Shown here in pieces: positions 14,642-20,319 of a DNA stretch of 24,273 nt. Position numbers and translations under genes: made by a program. Within the stretch, counting starts at the first letter, position 1; each line of letters starts with the position of its first letter. The notes beneath the pieces were generated by a model. That model did no database searches. It saw nothing but the letters and a program-made list of their open reading frames with translations, and had not been told where the DNA came from. The DNA comes from a virus. The stretch lies in the IMG/VR virus record IMGVR_UViG_3300032215_000044, positions 1-24,273 of that record; one strand, written 5' to 3'.

Positions 14642-14774
14642 CAATGAGGCATTCTCCACAACACCGCTAGGGCAATCAGTCTTCTTCGCTTACGTTGAGG
14701 CATACGCCAAAAAGCACAACATCACAAGAGAAGAAGCGATAGTCCAACTAAGCAATGGAGATACTGATGATTGA
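14634..14774 (+). CDS. Small hypothetical protein
   Basis: A 46-residue ORF (MSDNEAFSTTPLGQSVFFAYVEAYAKK...LSNGDTDD) overlapping both neighbours. A central helix (SVFFAYVEAYAKKHNITREEAIVQL) has the look of a real small globular protein. The SD of the next gene (GGAG 14757-14760) lies in its end. Function unknown. Confidence 0.6.
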   Translation: MSDNEAFSTTPLGQSVFFAYVEAYAKKHNITREEAIVQLSNGDTDD

Positions 14775-15438
14775 TTTGAACGAGATGCTCGTGAAATCTT
14801 TACACGCGTTCGATGCCAGCAGGTCGAGATCTCAGCAGGTTGAGGTTGGGCCAAGCAGCATTGGCGGTTGTCGCAGGCGTGTCTGGCACGACTTAAAGCA
14901 AACGCCAGAGACCAACCCCAATACTGAGTCACTCGCCGCAATTCTTGGCACGTTTATTCATTCTGGAATTGAGAAATCAATTAGGCGCGAAGATCCCTTC
15001 GGCGATAACTTTATTATCGAAGGTGAGTTCAAGTCTGGAGATCTCAAAGGTCACGTAGATCTATTTATCAAAGACATAGGTTTGGTCGTGGATTGGAAAA
15101 CTACGAAGGTCAAATCATTGCGCTATTTCCCGTCACAGCAACAACGCTGGCAGGTTCAGATCTACGGTTGGTTGCTGGAGCAGAACGGTCACGCGGTAAA
15201 TGAAGTGGCGCTAGTGGCAATTCCGCGTGACGGCGAAATGGCAGACATACGTGTTCATAGAGAAGCCTACGACGCTCCAACGGCATTGGCTGGTATTGCG
15301 TGGCTTGAAGCCATAAAGTTGATAGTAGAGAACAACGATCCAGCGCCACTGCCAACAGAGACGCCTTTGTTCTGTACTAAATACTGCACTTACTATGATG
15401 CGACAGGAGAAGTAGGTTGCCCAAGTACGAAGAAATAA
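14767..15438 (+). CDS. Cas4/RecB-like PD-(D/E)XK nuclease with Fe-S cysteines
   Basis: 223 residues from ATG 14767, six bases after GGAG; an in-frame ATG at 14755 has poorer spacing. Domain order fits Cas4/AddB-type exonucleases: GPSSIGGCRRRVW with Cys35, GTFIHSGIE with His65, GHVDLF (Asp98), VVDWKTTK (Asp109, Lys111), QVQIYGWLL (Gln131/Tyr133), and a C-terminal FCTKYCTYY...GC cluster (Cys203, Cys207, Cys218). The four cysteines would hold a 4Fe-4S cluster. It is predicted to resect DNA ends for recombination and replication. No CRISPR array is present. WhiB begins inside its end. Confidence 0.85.
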   Translation: MIDLNEMLVKSLHAFDASRSRSQQVEVGPSSIGGCRRRVWHDLKQTPETNPNTESLAAILGTFIHSGIEKSIRREDPFGDNFIIEGEFKSGDLKGHVDLFIKDIGLVVDWKTTKVKSLRYFPSQQQRWQVQIYGWLLEQNGHAVNEVALVAIPRDGEMADIRVHREAYDAPTALAGIAWLEAIKLIVENNDPAPLPTETPLFCTKYCTYYDATGEVGCPSTKK

Positions 15439-15791
15439 ATTGGGACATTGCTGAGTGTCGCGGTATGTACACCGATCTGTTCTACCGCGTAGAAGAAGAG
15501 CGCAGCGCTGACGCATACATCTATATAAATGCGGTCAGGGAAGTATGCGCGCGCTGCCCTCTTTGGCAACAATGTTTCCAATACGCCTACGAACATGAAC
15601 GGTATGGAGTTTGGGGCGGAATGACCTCACTTGAACGAGCGTCATTTCACGCACCAGACAAATATCCCAACCAACGGCAGAGGGCGCTGAGATCGTTATC
15701 GGATTTCGGCATCACATTAGAGAACATTAGGAGATCAATTGAGCATACGTCTCATGTCGGAAGTTTGGCTAACAAGGCTTCCACTGACTGA
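15417..15791 (+). CDS. WhiB-family iron-sulfur transcription regulator
   Basis: 124 residues from TTG 15417, with a GACAGGAG-like site upstream. Cys14, Cys44, Cys47 and Cys53 have the family spacing Cx29Cx2Cx5C and bind a 4Fe-4S cluster; YGVWGGMTSLER (63-74) is the WhiB turn that contacts the host sigma factor region 4; it is followed by a basic C-terminus. WhiB proteins occur only in Actinobacteria and their phages, so this fixes the host phylum. Phage WhiB can dominate host WhiB control (known for mycobacteriophage TM4). Here it precedes the replication initiator gene, suggesting a role in redirecting host transcription. Confidence 0.88.
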   Translation: MPKYEEINWDIAECRGMYTDLFYRVEEERSADAYIYINAVREVCARCPLWQQCFQYAYEHERYGVWGGMTSLERASFHAPDKYPNQRQRALRSLSDFGITLENIRRSIEHTSHVGSLANKASTD

Positions 15792-16557
15792 AAAGATGAT
15801 CTTGCTTGTCATTGCAGATCACGCCAGCGATGACGGGACTGAGGCTTGGCCGAGCCAGATCACGATTGGCAAGAAGGCTAGTGTTAGCGTTCGTACTGTT
15901 CAGCGCTCAGTCAATTCTTTGGTAGCCAAAGGTTACCTTCGGCTCCAGAAGGGCGCTGGTGGATCAGCCACGTGCCGAGAAGATCGCAGACCTCATAAGT
16001 ACACAATCAATCTTGCTGTTCTACGGGGCGACTCTCAGACCACTCGTAAAAGACGGGGCGACTTAGAAGACTTGGACGGGGCGACTTTGGCGCCGTCTAC
16101 GGGGCGACTCTCACGACCTATGAACCTTCCTTTAGAACCACCCATAGAGACACCCGTAATTATCAATACGGCATTTGATTTATTTTGGAGATCTTTTCCA
16201 TTGAAAGTCAGCAAAGGAGCAGCGCGCAAGGCTTGGGACAAAGCCACAGCAAAGGTAGATCCAGAAGTCATTATCACTGGCGCGATAAATTACGCCCGAG
16301 ATCCAAATAGGCACCCGTCCTTTACTGCTCACCCTGCGACTTGGCTCAATGCCGAAAGGTGGGGGGACGAACCGTTGCCGCCATTGGAGATCAGTACGGA
16401 ACAGAAACGTGTCTTAGAAGCCGCAGCAGCCCGTTTGAAGACTGAAAAAGATAGGGCTGACAGTTTGGCTTGGTTTGCCGAACAAGAGGCTCAGAAAGGC
16501 AGATCAGTACCAATGCCAGAAAACTTGAAGAAATTAGTGCGACAAAATCTTCTGTAA
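15739..16557 (+). CDS. Replication initiator, O-like (HTH + C-terminal loader domain)
   Basis: 272 residues from TTG 15739, five bases after AGGAG. The N-terminal domain is a winged helix of the HTH_36 type (WLTRLPLTEKMILLVIADHASDDGTEAWPSQITIGKKASVSVRTVQRSVNSL, residues 10-60). A variable linker (about 90-135) contains the four iteron copies in DNA; a C-terminal helical domain (FDLFWRSFPLKVSKGAARKAWDKA, 145-170) resembles the helicase-loader contact of phage replication proteins. It probably binds its own gene to start replication, as lambda O does. No helicase or polymerase gene is visible, so host replisome use is likely. Overlaps WhiB by 53 bases. Confidence 0.8.
   Translation: MSIRLMSEVWLTRLPLTEKMILLVIADHASDDGTEAWPSQITIGKKASVSVRTVQRSVNSLVAKGYLRLQKGAGGSATCREDRRPHKYTINLAVLRGDSQTTRKRRGDLEDLDGATLAPSTGRLSRPMNLPLEPPIETPVIINTAFDLFWRSFPLKVSKGAARKAWDKATAKVDPEVIITGAINYARDPNRHPSFTAHPATWLNAERWGDEPLPPLEISTEQKRVLEAAAARLKTEKDRADSLAWFAEQEAQKGRSVPMPENLKKLVRQNLL
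16023..16109 (+). other. Four iteron-like direct repeats, candidate replication origin
   Basis: ACGGGGCGACT occurs perfectly at 16023-16033, 16053-16063, 16076-16086 and 16099-16109 (start spacing 30, 23, 23). Copies 1 and 4 share a longer core (CTACGGGGCGACTCTC). They sit in three different reading frames of the initiator gene, so the DNA rather than the protein is conserved. An AT-rich stretch follows at about 16156-16190, suitable for unwinding. The layout matches iterons inside lambda O. Confidence 0.8.
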
Positions 16558-16583
16558 CCATTACACTTTATGTAACTATTACA
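16553..16583. promoter_or_regulatory. Two TGTAA-N3-TTACA palindromes, candidate operators
   Basis: TGTAACCATTACA (16553-16565) and TGTAACTATTACA (16571-16583) are perfect TGTAA-N3-TTACA dyads, 18 bases apart centre to centre. The first overlaps the stop of the initiator gene; both precede the start at 16599. A pair of dimer-binding operators is the simplest reading. I found no clear promoter with them. Confidence 0.55.
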
Positions 16584-16598
16584 GAAAGGTAGAGACGA

Positions 16599-16790
16599 TT
16601 GCCAAAGACAACCGTTGTTGAACCAATGCATCTCAATATGGGAGATCACGTAGTAATTAATAATCAAGAACTAACAGTAAAGTATGTTGATACGCCAGAT
16701 CGAATTGGAACTTTTGATTTGTACGGAACAGATCAGAACGGGCGCGACCGACACGCAATTGTTACAGGTCTGGTTACAATAGTCGTGTGA
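16599..16790 (+). CDS. Small hypothetical protein
   Basis: 63 residues from TTG 16599, after ACAGAAAGGTAG. Beta-rich (MGDHVVINNQELTVKYVDTP...GTFDLYGTDQNGRDRHAIV), like small OB or SH3-type folds of phages. Function unknown. It overlaps RusA by 4 bases (GTGA). Confidence 0.65.
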   Translation: MPKTTVVEPMHLNMGDHVVINNQELTVKYVDTPDRIGTFDLYGTDQNGRDRHAIVTGLVTIVV

Positions 16791-17164
16791 TCCAATTTCG
16801 CGTAGACGGTAAGCCCATACCCCAAGGGTCGATGTCTGCTGTCAATGGACATATATTTCATTCGCAAGGATCAGCGTTGGCTTCTTGGCGCGCAGGAATT
16901 GCGATAGCGGCGCGACACGCGGGTGCTCAGCCGTCGTCTAGACCGATCTTGATGACAATGGTGTTTGTATTTCAAAAGCCTAAGACCGTTACAAGATCCG
17001 AGCCGACCGTTCCACCCGATCTGGACAAACTCGTACGGGCTGTCCTAGACGGTCTGACGGCGGTCGCCTATAAGGACGACTCTCAGGTGACTGAGATCCG
17101 TGCAGCCAAGGTTTACGGGGCTAGACCAGGCGTAGAGGTACAAATAGTCGAGAAATACACATGA
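16787..17164 (+). CDS. rusA: RusA-like Holliday junction resolvase
   Basis: 125 residues from GTG 16787 (GTGA overlap). N-terminus FRVDGKPIPQGSMSA is the RusA PxPxGS motif. The catalytic region is PDLDKLVRAVLDGLTAVAYKDDSQVTEIRAAK (residues 77-108): Asp78 and Asp80 then Lys81, Asp88, and Asp97/Asp98, matching PDxDNLxKxxxDxLxxxxYxDDxQV. RusA dimers cut four-way DNA junctions at the end of recombination or before packaging. It fits with the annealing protein, Cas4-like nuclease and SSB encoded nearby. Confidence 0.88.
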   Translation: MIQFRVDGKPIPQGSMSAVNGHIFHSQGSALASWRAGIAIAARHAGAQPSSRPILMTMVFVFQKPKTVTRSEPTVPPDLDKLVRAVLDGLTAVAYKDDSQVTEIRAAKVYGARPGVEVQIVEKYT

Positions 17165-17276
17165 AATAAATCGCAAAAACTTTGTCAAATAGTATTGACC
17201 TTAGACCCGCCGACCCCCAAAATTATCTTATTGAGGCCAGATCGGCTTCTACGAGATAGAAGGCAGGTAAGTAATT
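17165..17276 (+). promoter_or_regulatory. Intergenic region with a candidate promoter
   Basis: 112 bases without a gene. TTGACC (17195-17200) and CAAAAT (17218-17223) are 17 bases apart, a fair sigma-70-type promoter for the zinc-protein operon that follows. TTGAC is also one arm of the inverted repeat GTCAA-N6-TTGAC (17184-17199), a possible operator. A CTTCTA/TAGAAG hairpin lies at 17246-17262, before the ribosome site. Confidence 0.4.
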
Positions 17277-17426
17277 ATGATCAAGACATGTGACGAGTGC
17301 CAAACAGATTTCAACATTTTCCAAGGCGGCTTTGGTAATCAATTCTTCGTCGTTTGCGATAAGTGCTGGAAAACCGAATTACAACGCCGCGCAACAGGTG
17401 GCGTATTCGCGAAAGGCGGTAAATAA
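17277..17426 (+). CDS. Mini zinc-ribbon protein (49 aa)
   Basis: MIKTCDECQTDFNIF...: 49 residues with two knuckles, CDEC (residues 5-8) and CDKC (27-30), 18 residues apart, a classic zinc ribbon. The basic tail ends AKGGK. First gene after a candidate promoter. Function unknown; may bind nucleic acid or a host protein. Confidence 0.65.
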   Translation: MIKTCDECQTDFNIFQGGFGNQFFVVCDKCWKTELQRRATGGVFAKGGK

Positions 17427-17428
17427 TC

Positions 17429-17764
17429 ATGGCGAGTAACGTGGTTAAAAAACTTCAAATTGAATTAGATGGACATAGTTTCTCTGATCTTGCAGGTTTG
17501 ATTGAAGAGAAGGTCATTGAGAAGATCCAAGAACTCATTGAAACTGAATGCTCAGAACTATCGAACATGGGAGATGACGGCAACACAGAACTCTCTTTGG
17601 AAGACACTGATGTTTCAGTGACAGGTGACGGCTTAGAAGCCACAATTTATTTCAACCGCGAGTCAGGCAAATTCGCGTCAACAGGCGACATAGAAGACGA
17701 AGTTATCAGTCGTCTGCAAAATCAAGATATTGAAGTGTCATTTAACTTTTCACTTGTAATCTAA
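17429..17764 (+). CDS. Acidic hypothetical protein
   Basis: A 111-residue acidic protein. The N-terminal helix contains EEKVIEKIQELIETECSELSNM; the C-terminal part alternates strands (DVSVTGDGLEATIYFN, IEVSFNFSLVI). GCGGTAAATAATC precedes the ATG. Many actinophage early genes have this composition. Function unknown; anti-host roles cannot be excluded. Confidence 0.6.
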   Translation: MASNVVKKLQIELDGHSFSDLAGLIEEKVIEKIQELIETECSELSNMGDDGNTELSLEDTDVSVTGDGLEATIYFNRESGKFASTGDIEDEVISRLQNQDIEVSFNFSLVI

Positions 17765-17782
17765 CAGAAGGAAGGCGAAATA

Positions 17783-17941
17783 ATGAGCAACAAGGCATTT
17801 ATTTGCAAGGGTTGTAACAAGACTGAGGACGTGTTAGCGATGTTCCCAAACAATCTATGTTTGATCTGCTACGCGATGACTCCAGAGGCAAACCGCGTGA
17901 TTACGGCGGAAGAGTTGGCTCAAATGTGGGGTGGCAAATAA
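17783..17941 (+). CDS. Mini zinc-finger protein (52 aa)
   Basis: MSNKAFICKGCNKTEDV...: 52 residues with GAAGGCGAA in front. CKGC (8-11) and CLIC (26-29) form a zinc ribbon; the second half is helical (NRVITAEELAQMWGGK). The stop overlaps the next ATG (TAATG). Function unknown. Confidence 0.65.
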   Translation: MSNKAFICKGCNKTEDVLAMFPNNLCLICYAMTPEANRVITAEELAQMWGGK

Positions 17942-18126
17942 TGACAACACTACCAATGCTAATTATTTGTTCATGGTGCAATAGCAAAACACCTATGAAC
18001 ACAAACAAAATGTGGTGGAACTTTGACGACAAGGTATGGGCAGATCCGATTGGGTATTGCTCAGAAGATTGTATTAAACAAGCGCAAGCGCGCAAAGAAT
18101 TGATTAAACAGAGAGCAGGTATGTAA
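17941..18126 (+). CDS. Mini zinc-finger protein (61 aa)
   Basis: 61 residues from ATG 17941 (TAATG overlap); a longer frame open from 17857 only runs through the previous gene. CSWC (residues 10-13) and CSEDC (40-44) form a treble-clef or ribbon-like zinc site, followed by a basic helix (IKQAQARKELIKQRAG). Similar to phage proteins with a YCSEDC-type end. Function unknown. Confidence 0.65.
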   Translation: MTTLPMLIICSWCNSKTPMNTNKMWWNFDDKVWADPIGYCSEDCIKQAQARKELIKQRAGM

Positions 18127-18291
18127 ATGATTACAAAGCGTGGCAAGCGCGTACGCGCAGTGGCAATTCTTGTCGGTCTGTTCCTCTTATGGCAGATTGC
18201 TACAAACGTGTGGTGGGTTGGTATCGGCGCTCCAACGGCAGATTTCTTGGGCTGGTGCTTTGACGGCATGACCGAATGTGTGGTGCTGTAA
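18127..18291 (+). CDS. Small single-TM membrane protein
   Basis: A 54-residue protein: basic N-terminus MITKRGKRVR, one hydrophobic helix (about 11-32, AVAILVGLFLLWQIATNVWWV), then a short outer part with Cys44 and Cys51. The start follows the previous stop directly, and the stop overlaps the next ATG (TAATG). Likely inserted in the host inner membrane; superinfection exclusion is one plausible role, unproven. Confidence 0.6.
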   Translation: MITKRGKRVRAVAILVGLFLLWQIATNVWWVGIGAPTADFLGWCFDGMTECVVL

Positions 18292-18485
18292 TGGCTAAGT
18301 TCAAAGTAGAAATAGAAGTTGAGATCCAAACAGATTTAGCGACATACGCTAATCGGCAAACTCCAGCCAGCCAATCAATGCTGGTCGGATTAGCAAAGGA
18401 TCAGTTATGGCTAGATGTCAATGACGCGGTTCGCTTGTACGGTATTCAAGGGCGCGTGTTCAGAGTAGCCAAGGTGCAGTCATGA
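18291..18485 (+). CDS. Small hypothetical protein
   Basis: 64 residues from ATG 18291 (TAATG overlap; a GTG-like start upstream at 18276 lies inside the previous gene). Strand-rich start (MAKFKVEIEVEIQTDLATYA), central helix and a basic end (IQGRVFRVAKVQS). The stop overlaps the next ATG. Function unknown. Confidence 0.6.
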   Translation: MAKFKVEIEVEIQTDLATYANRQTPASQSMLVGLAKDQLWLDVNDAVRLYGIQGRVFRVAKVQS

Positions 18486-18631
18486 TTGCCTGTGAGATGT
18501 GCGGTAAACCTTCGCGGGTTCTTTGGCACCGCTGGTTCAAGTATGACAATGGAGATCAGGCGCGTTATCAGATCTGCGCAAAGTGCGTAGATATCCACGA
18601 CATGAGTTTGAAGGGACAGGTGAATGTCTAA
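18482..18631 (+). CDS. Mini zinc-ribbon protein (49 aa)
   Basis: 49 residues from ATG 18482 (ATGA overlap). CEMC (4-7) and CAKC (32-35) are 24 residues apart and hold a zinc; HRWFKYDNGDQ lies between them. An HNH-free, ribbon-only protein. The end overlaps the next gene by 8 bases. Function unknown. Confidence 0.65.
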   Translation: MIACEMCGKPSRVLWHRWFKYDNGDQARYQICAKCVDIHDMSLKGQVNV

Positions 18632-18875
18632 CACATACGAAGGTTGGAAGAACCGCCAGACATGGAATGTTGCATTGTGGCTTAACAACACTTATGACAT
18701 TTACGTTGCAGCAGTGCGATTTATGGAAATCAACCCAAAATTAAAGCGACCATACACGCAATTTATTCTTAGCGCGGGTTTAGAAAGCGAGCGCACAGAC
18801 GACAACATTGCTTGGCTAGGATCTCGTTTGGATCACAAATCACTGGACGACATGATGAGAGAGTTGGTGGCGTAA
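18624..18875 (+). CDS. Phage protein of the GWKNRQTWNVALW family
   Basis: An 83-residue protein. The N-terminus YEGWKNRQTWNVALWLNNTYDIY matches a family of small phage proteins found widely in tailed phages (DUF7249, from memory); function unknown. The rest is helical (AAVRFMEINPKL, DDNIAWLGSRLDHKSLDDMMRELV). It is one of the better-conserved unknowns in the early region. Confidence 0.7.
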   Translation: MSNTYEGWKNRQTWNVALWLNNTYDIYVAAVRFMEINPKLKRPYTQFILSAGLESERTDDNIAWLGSRLDHKSLDDMMRELVA

Positions 18876-19088
18876 ATGGGTTATTGGCATGGCTCAGGAA
18901 CGCTAGGACACACAATCACCCGCGAAATAGTTTGCGCAGAAAAGTGCGAACCTTGTCAAGAAAACAAAACTACTTGCTCAGCAGTCTGGGAAGAAGACTT
19001 TGAAACAGACGATTGGGGCAACGTAGAGCAGGAAGTGAGTTGCAAGATCTGCAATCACAGTTTCACATACAAAGAAGAGAGAGAGTGA
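18876..19088 (+). CDS. Mini zinc-binding protein (70 aa)
   Basis: 70 residues. Cysteines in CAEKCEPCQENKTTC and CKIC can form one or two zinc sites; between them is an acidic stretch (EEDFETDDWGNVEQEV). The ATG follows the previous stop without a gap (TAA ATG). Function unknown. Confidence 0.65.
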   Translation: MGYWHGSGTLGHTITREIVCAEKCEPCQENKTTCSAVWEEDFETDDWGNVEQEVSCKICNHSFTYKEERE

Positions 19089-19342
19089 AGGCAATGGAAG
19101 ATTACATATTTCAGTTATCTGCTTCATCAGACGGCGCTGTGACATATACAAAAATGTTCAACAATGCGCTGGACGCTGTGAGGGTCTATAACTCATTTGT
19201 AGATTACGGCTTTGCCCGTTATGAGCGTGAGATTGTTCTGGTTGAGCCTAACGGCAAAGTTCATACCAAGATCTTTCAAGTGCCATACGCAATGGCTATG
19301 TCTCACAAAAAAGGTGAGTGTATATGTCCAGAATTAGCGTAA
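19085..19342 (+). CDS. Small hypothetical protein
   Basis: 85 residues from GTG 19085 (GTGA overlap); ATG 19094 is an alternative and gives 82. Mixed alpha/beta (MEDYIFQLSASSDGAVTYTKMFNNALDAVRVYNSF, then EIVLVEPNGKVHTKIFQV). The second half looks like a three-strand sheet. A longer frame from 19013 only covers the previous gene. Function unknown. Confidence 0.6.
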   Translation: MKAMEDYIFQLSASSDGAVTYTKMFNNALDAVRVYNSFVDYGFARYEREIVLVEPNGKVHTKIFQVPYAMAMSHKKGECICPELA

Positions 19343-19380
19343 AATAGATCCTGTCCCAAAATCAACCGAAAGGCGAAAAC

Positions 19381-19470
19381 ATGGACACAATGATTAAGCG
19401 CTGCATCTGCGGCAGTTGGATTTACGGTATCAATGCTTGCGAAGTCTGTAGAAAGTTGGCGATCGGCTAA
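19381..19470 (+). CDS. Micro zinc protein (29 aa)
   Basis: 29 residues (MDTMIKRCICGSWIYG...) with CIC and CEVC. CAACCGAAAGGC is upstream (19363-19374), a strong ribosome site also used at 12717. The TAA 19468-19470 is in the same frame as the lysozyme-like gene that follows. Very short but well supported by its ribosome site. Confidence 0.55.
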   Translation: MDTMIKRCICGSWIYGINACEVCRKLAIG

Positions 19471-19473
19471 CCG

Positions 19474-19878
19474 CTGAAGCGTGTTGCACAAATCCTTTTA
19501 AGTGCTGCGTTAGCAGTAGGAATTGTGTTTGCGTCCCCTAGTCAGGCGCAGGCTCCAACAGATTACATAGAATTGCTGGCGCCAAAGCAATACGCAGAGA
19601 TCAGGGTTGCTGCGATTTGGGGCAACCGAAAGCATTACGGGTGTCTGGCGTCTCTCTGGGGCAAAGAGTCTGGGTGGAACCCAAAAGCCTTCAACCCAAC
19701 TAAGGTCAATGGACGCAATGCGGGTGGCATACCGCAGATCTTGGGTTTGTCGCCTAAACTACCCGCACACGTTCAAATTGATCTTGGTCTAAAATATATA
19801 AAGCACCGATACTCCAACCCTTGCAGCGCTTGGGCTTTTTGGTTATCCAAGGCTAAGAAGGGAACTGGCTGGTACTAA
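19474..19878 (+). CDS. Secreted lysozyme-like (SLT/Rpf-type) peptidoglycan hydrolase
   Basis: 134 residues if begun at CTG 19474. That start gives a complete signal peptide (L/M-KR-VAQILLSAALAVGIVFA-SPSQAQA); a GTG at 19525 would begin inside it, and no ATG, GTG or TTG fits. The mature part matches actinobacterial lysozyme-like C-terminal domains: CLASLWGKESGWNPKAFNP with the catalytic-type Glu, GIPQIL, VQIDLGLKYIKHRY and a closing CSAWAFW...GWY. It would act outside the membrane, unlike the CHAP endolysin, and lies far from the lysis cassette. Entry, exclusion or wall remodelling are possible. CTG as start is rare, hence the caution. Confidence 0.65.
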   Translation: MKRVAQILLSAALAVGIVFASPSQAQAPTDYIELLAPKQYAEIRVAAIWGNRKHYGCLASLWGKESGWNPKAFNPTKVNGRNAGGIPQILGLSPKLPAHVQIDLGLKYIKHRYSNPCSAWAFWLSKAKKGTGWY

Positions 19879-19976
19879 TGACTACCTCACCGTTTGGATT
19901 ACCTTTGCGCATAGAGACACCGAACATAGATCCTACTGAGTGGGAAGAAGATGAAGACGAAGAGGAAGATGATTGA
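19878..19976 (+). CDS. Tiny acidic protein (32 aa)
   Basis: 32 residues (MTTSPFGLPLRIETP...) ending in an acidic run EWEEDEDEEEDD. The ATG overlaps the previous stop (TAATG). The acidic tail could mimic DNA or bind a basic partner. It overlaps the HNH gene. Very small, so moderate confidence. Confidence 0.5.
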   Translation: MTTSPFGLPLRIETPNIDPTEWEEDEDEEEDD

Positions 19977-20319
19977 TAAAAAGATTGTTGTGCTGGTCGA
20001 ACAACGCGCCAAGGGTTATTGCGAAGTCTGCGGTGATCCTGCGCAGGAAACAATGGCGTTACATCACCGCAAATTAAAGTCACGCGGCGGTAAAGACAGC
20101 GCCAGCAATCTAATCCGCGTTCATCATTCGTGTCACAACATGAGTACGGGTAGCATTCACGCCAACCCCGCTTGGGCTGAGGATCAGGGGTTCATGGTTC
20201 CTTCGTGGAGAGAGCCAAGCGAACACCCAATGCGTACGCCTGAAGGCGGAATTGTTTTATTACAGAATGACGGTACTATAATTACACTAGAAAGAGGCAA
20301 ACATGGACATAGTAATTAA
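19969..20319 (+). CDS. HNH endonuclease
   Basis: 116 residues from ATG 19969; ATG 19951 in the same frame is an alternative. Zinc knuckle CEVCG, then LHHRKLKSRGGKDSASNLIRVHHSCHN: the first His pair, Asn and final His of the HNH motif, with the closing SCHN. A nickase or small DNA-cutting enzyme. It could be the packaging-type HNH or free-standing; its place next to SSB suggests DNA metabolism. The end overlaps SSB by 17 bases. Confidence 0.85.
   Translation: MIDKKIVVLVEQRAKGYCEVCGDPAQETMALHHRKLKSRGGKDSASNLIRVHHSCHNMSTGSIHANPAWAEDQGFMVPSWREPSEHPMRTPEGGIVLLQNDGTIITLERGKHGHSN

Noticed and set aside
14767-15438. Cas4-like nuclease as part of a CRISPR-Cas system
   Set aside because: No repeat-spacer array and no other cas gene; phage recombination nucleases share this domain.
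15110-15516. Minus-strand ORFs opposite the nuclease gene
   Set aside because: Cys/Arg-rich antisense of a gene with all catalytic motifs on the plus strand.
16553-16583. Phage attachment site
   Set aside because: Short palindromes without an integrase gene nearby; operators are the simpler reading.
17165-17276. tRNA or small RNA gene in the gap
   Set aside because: No cloverleaf, and only a 6-bp hairpin; nothing supports an RNA gene.
17857-17940. Upstream extension of the 61-residue zinc protein
   Set aside because: It only reads another frame of the 52-residue zinc protein; the TAATG overlap supports ATG 17941.
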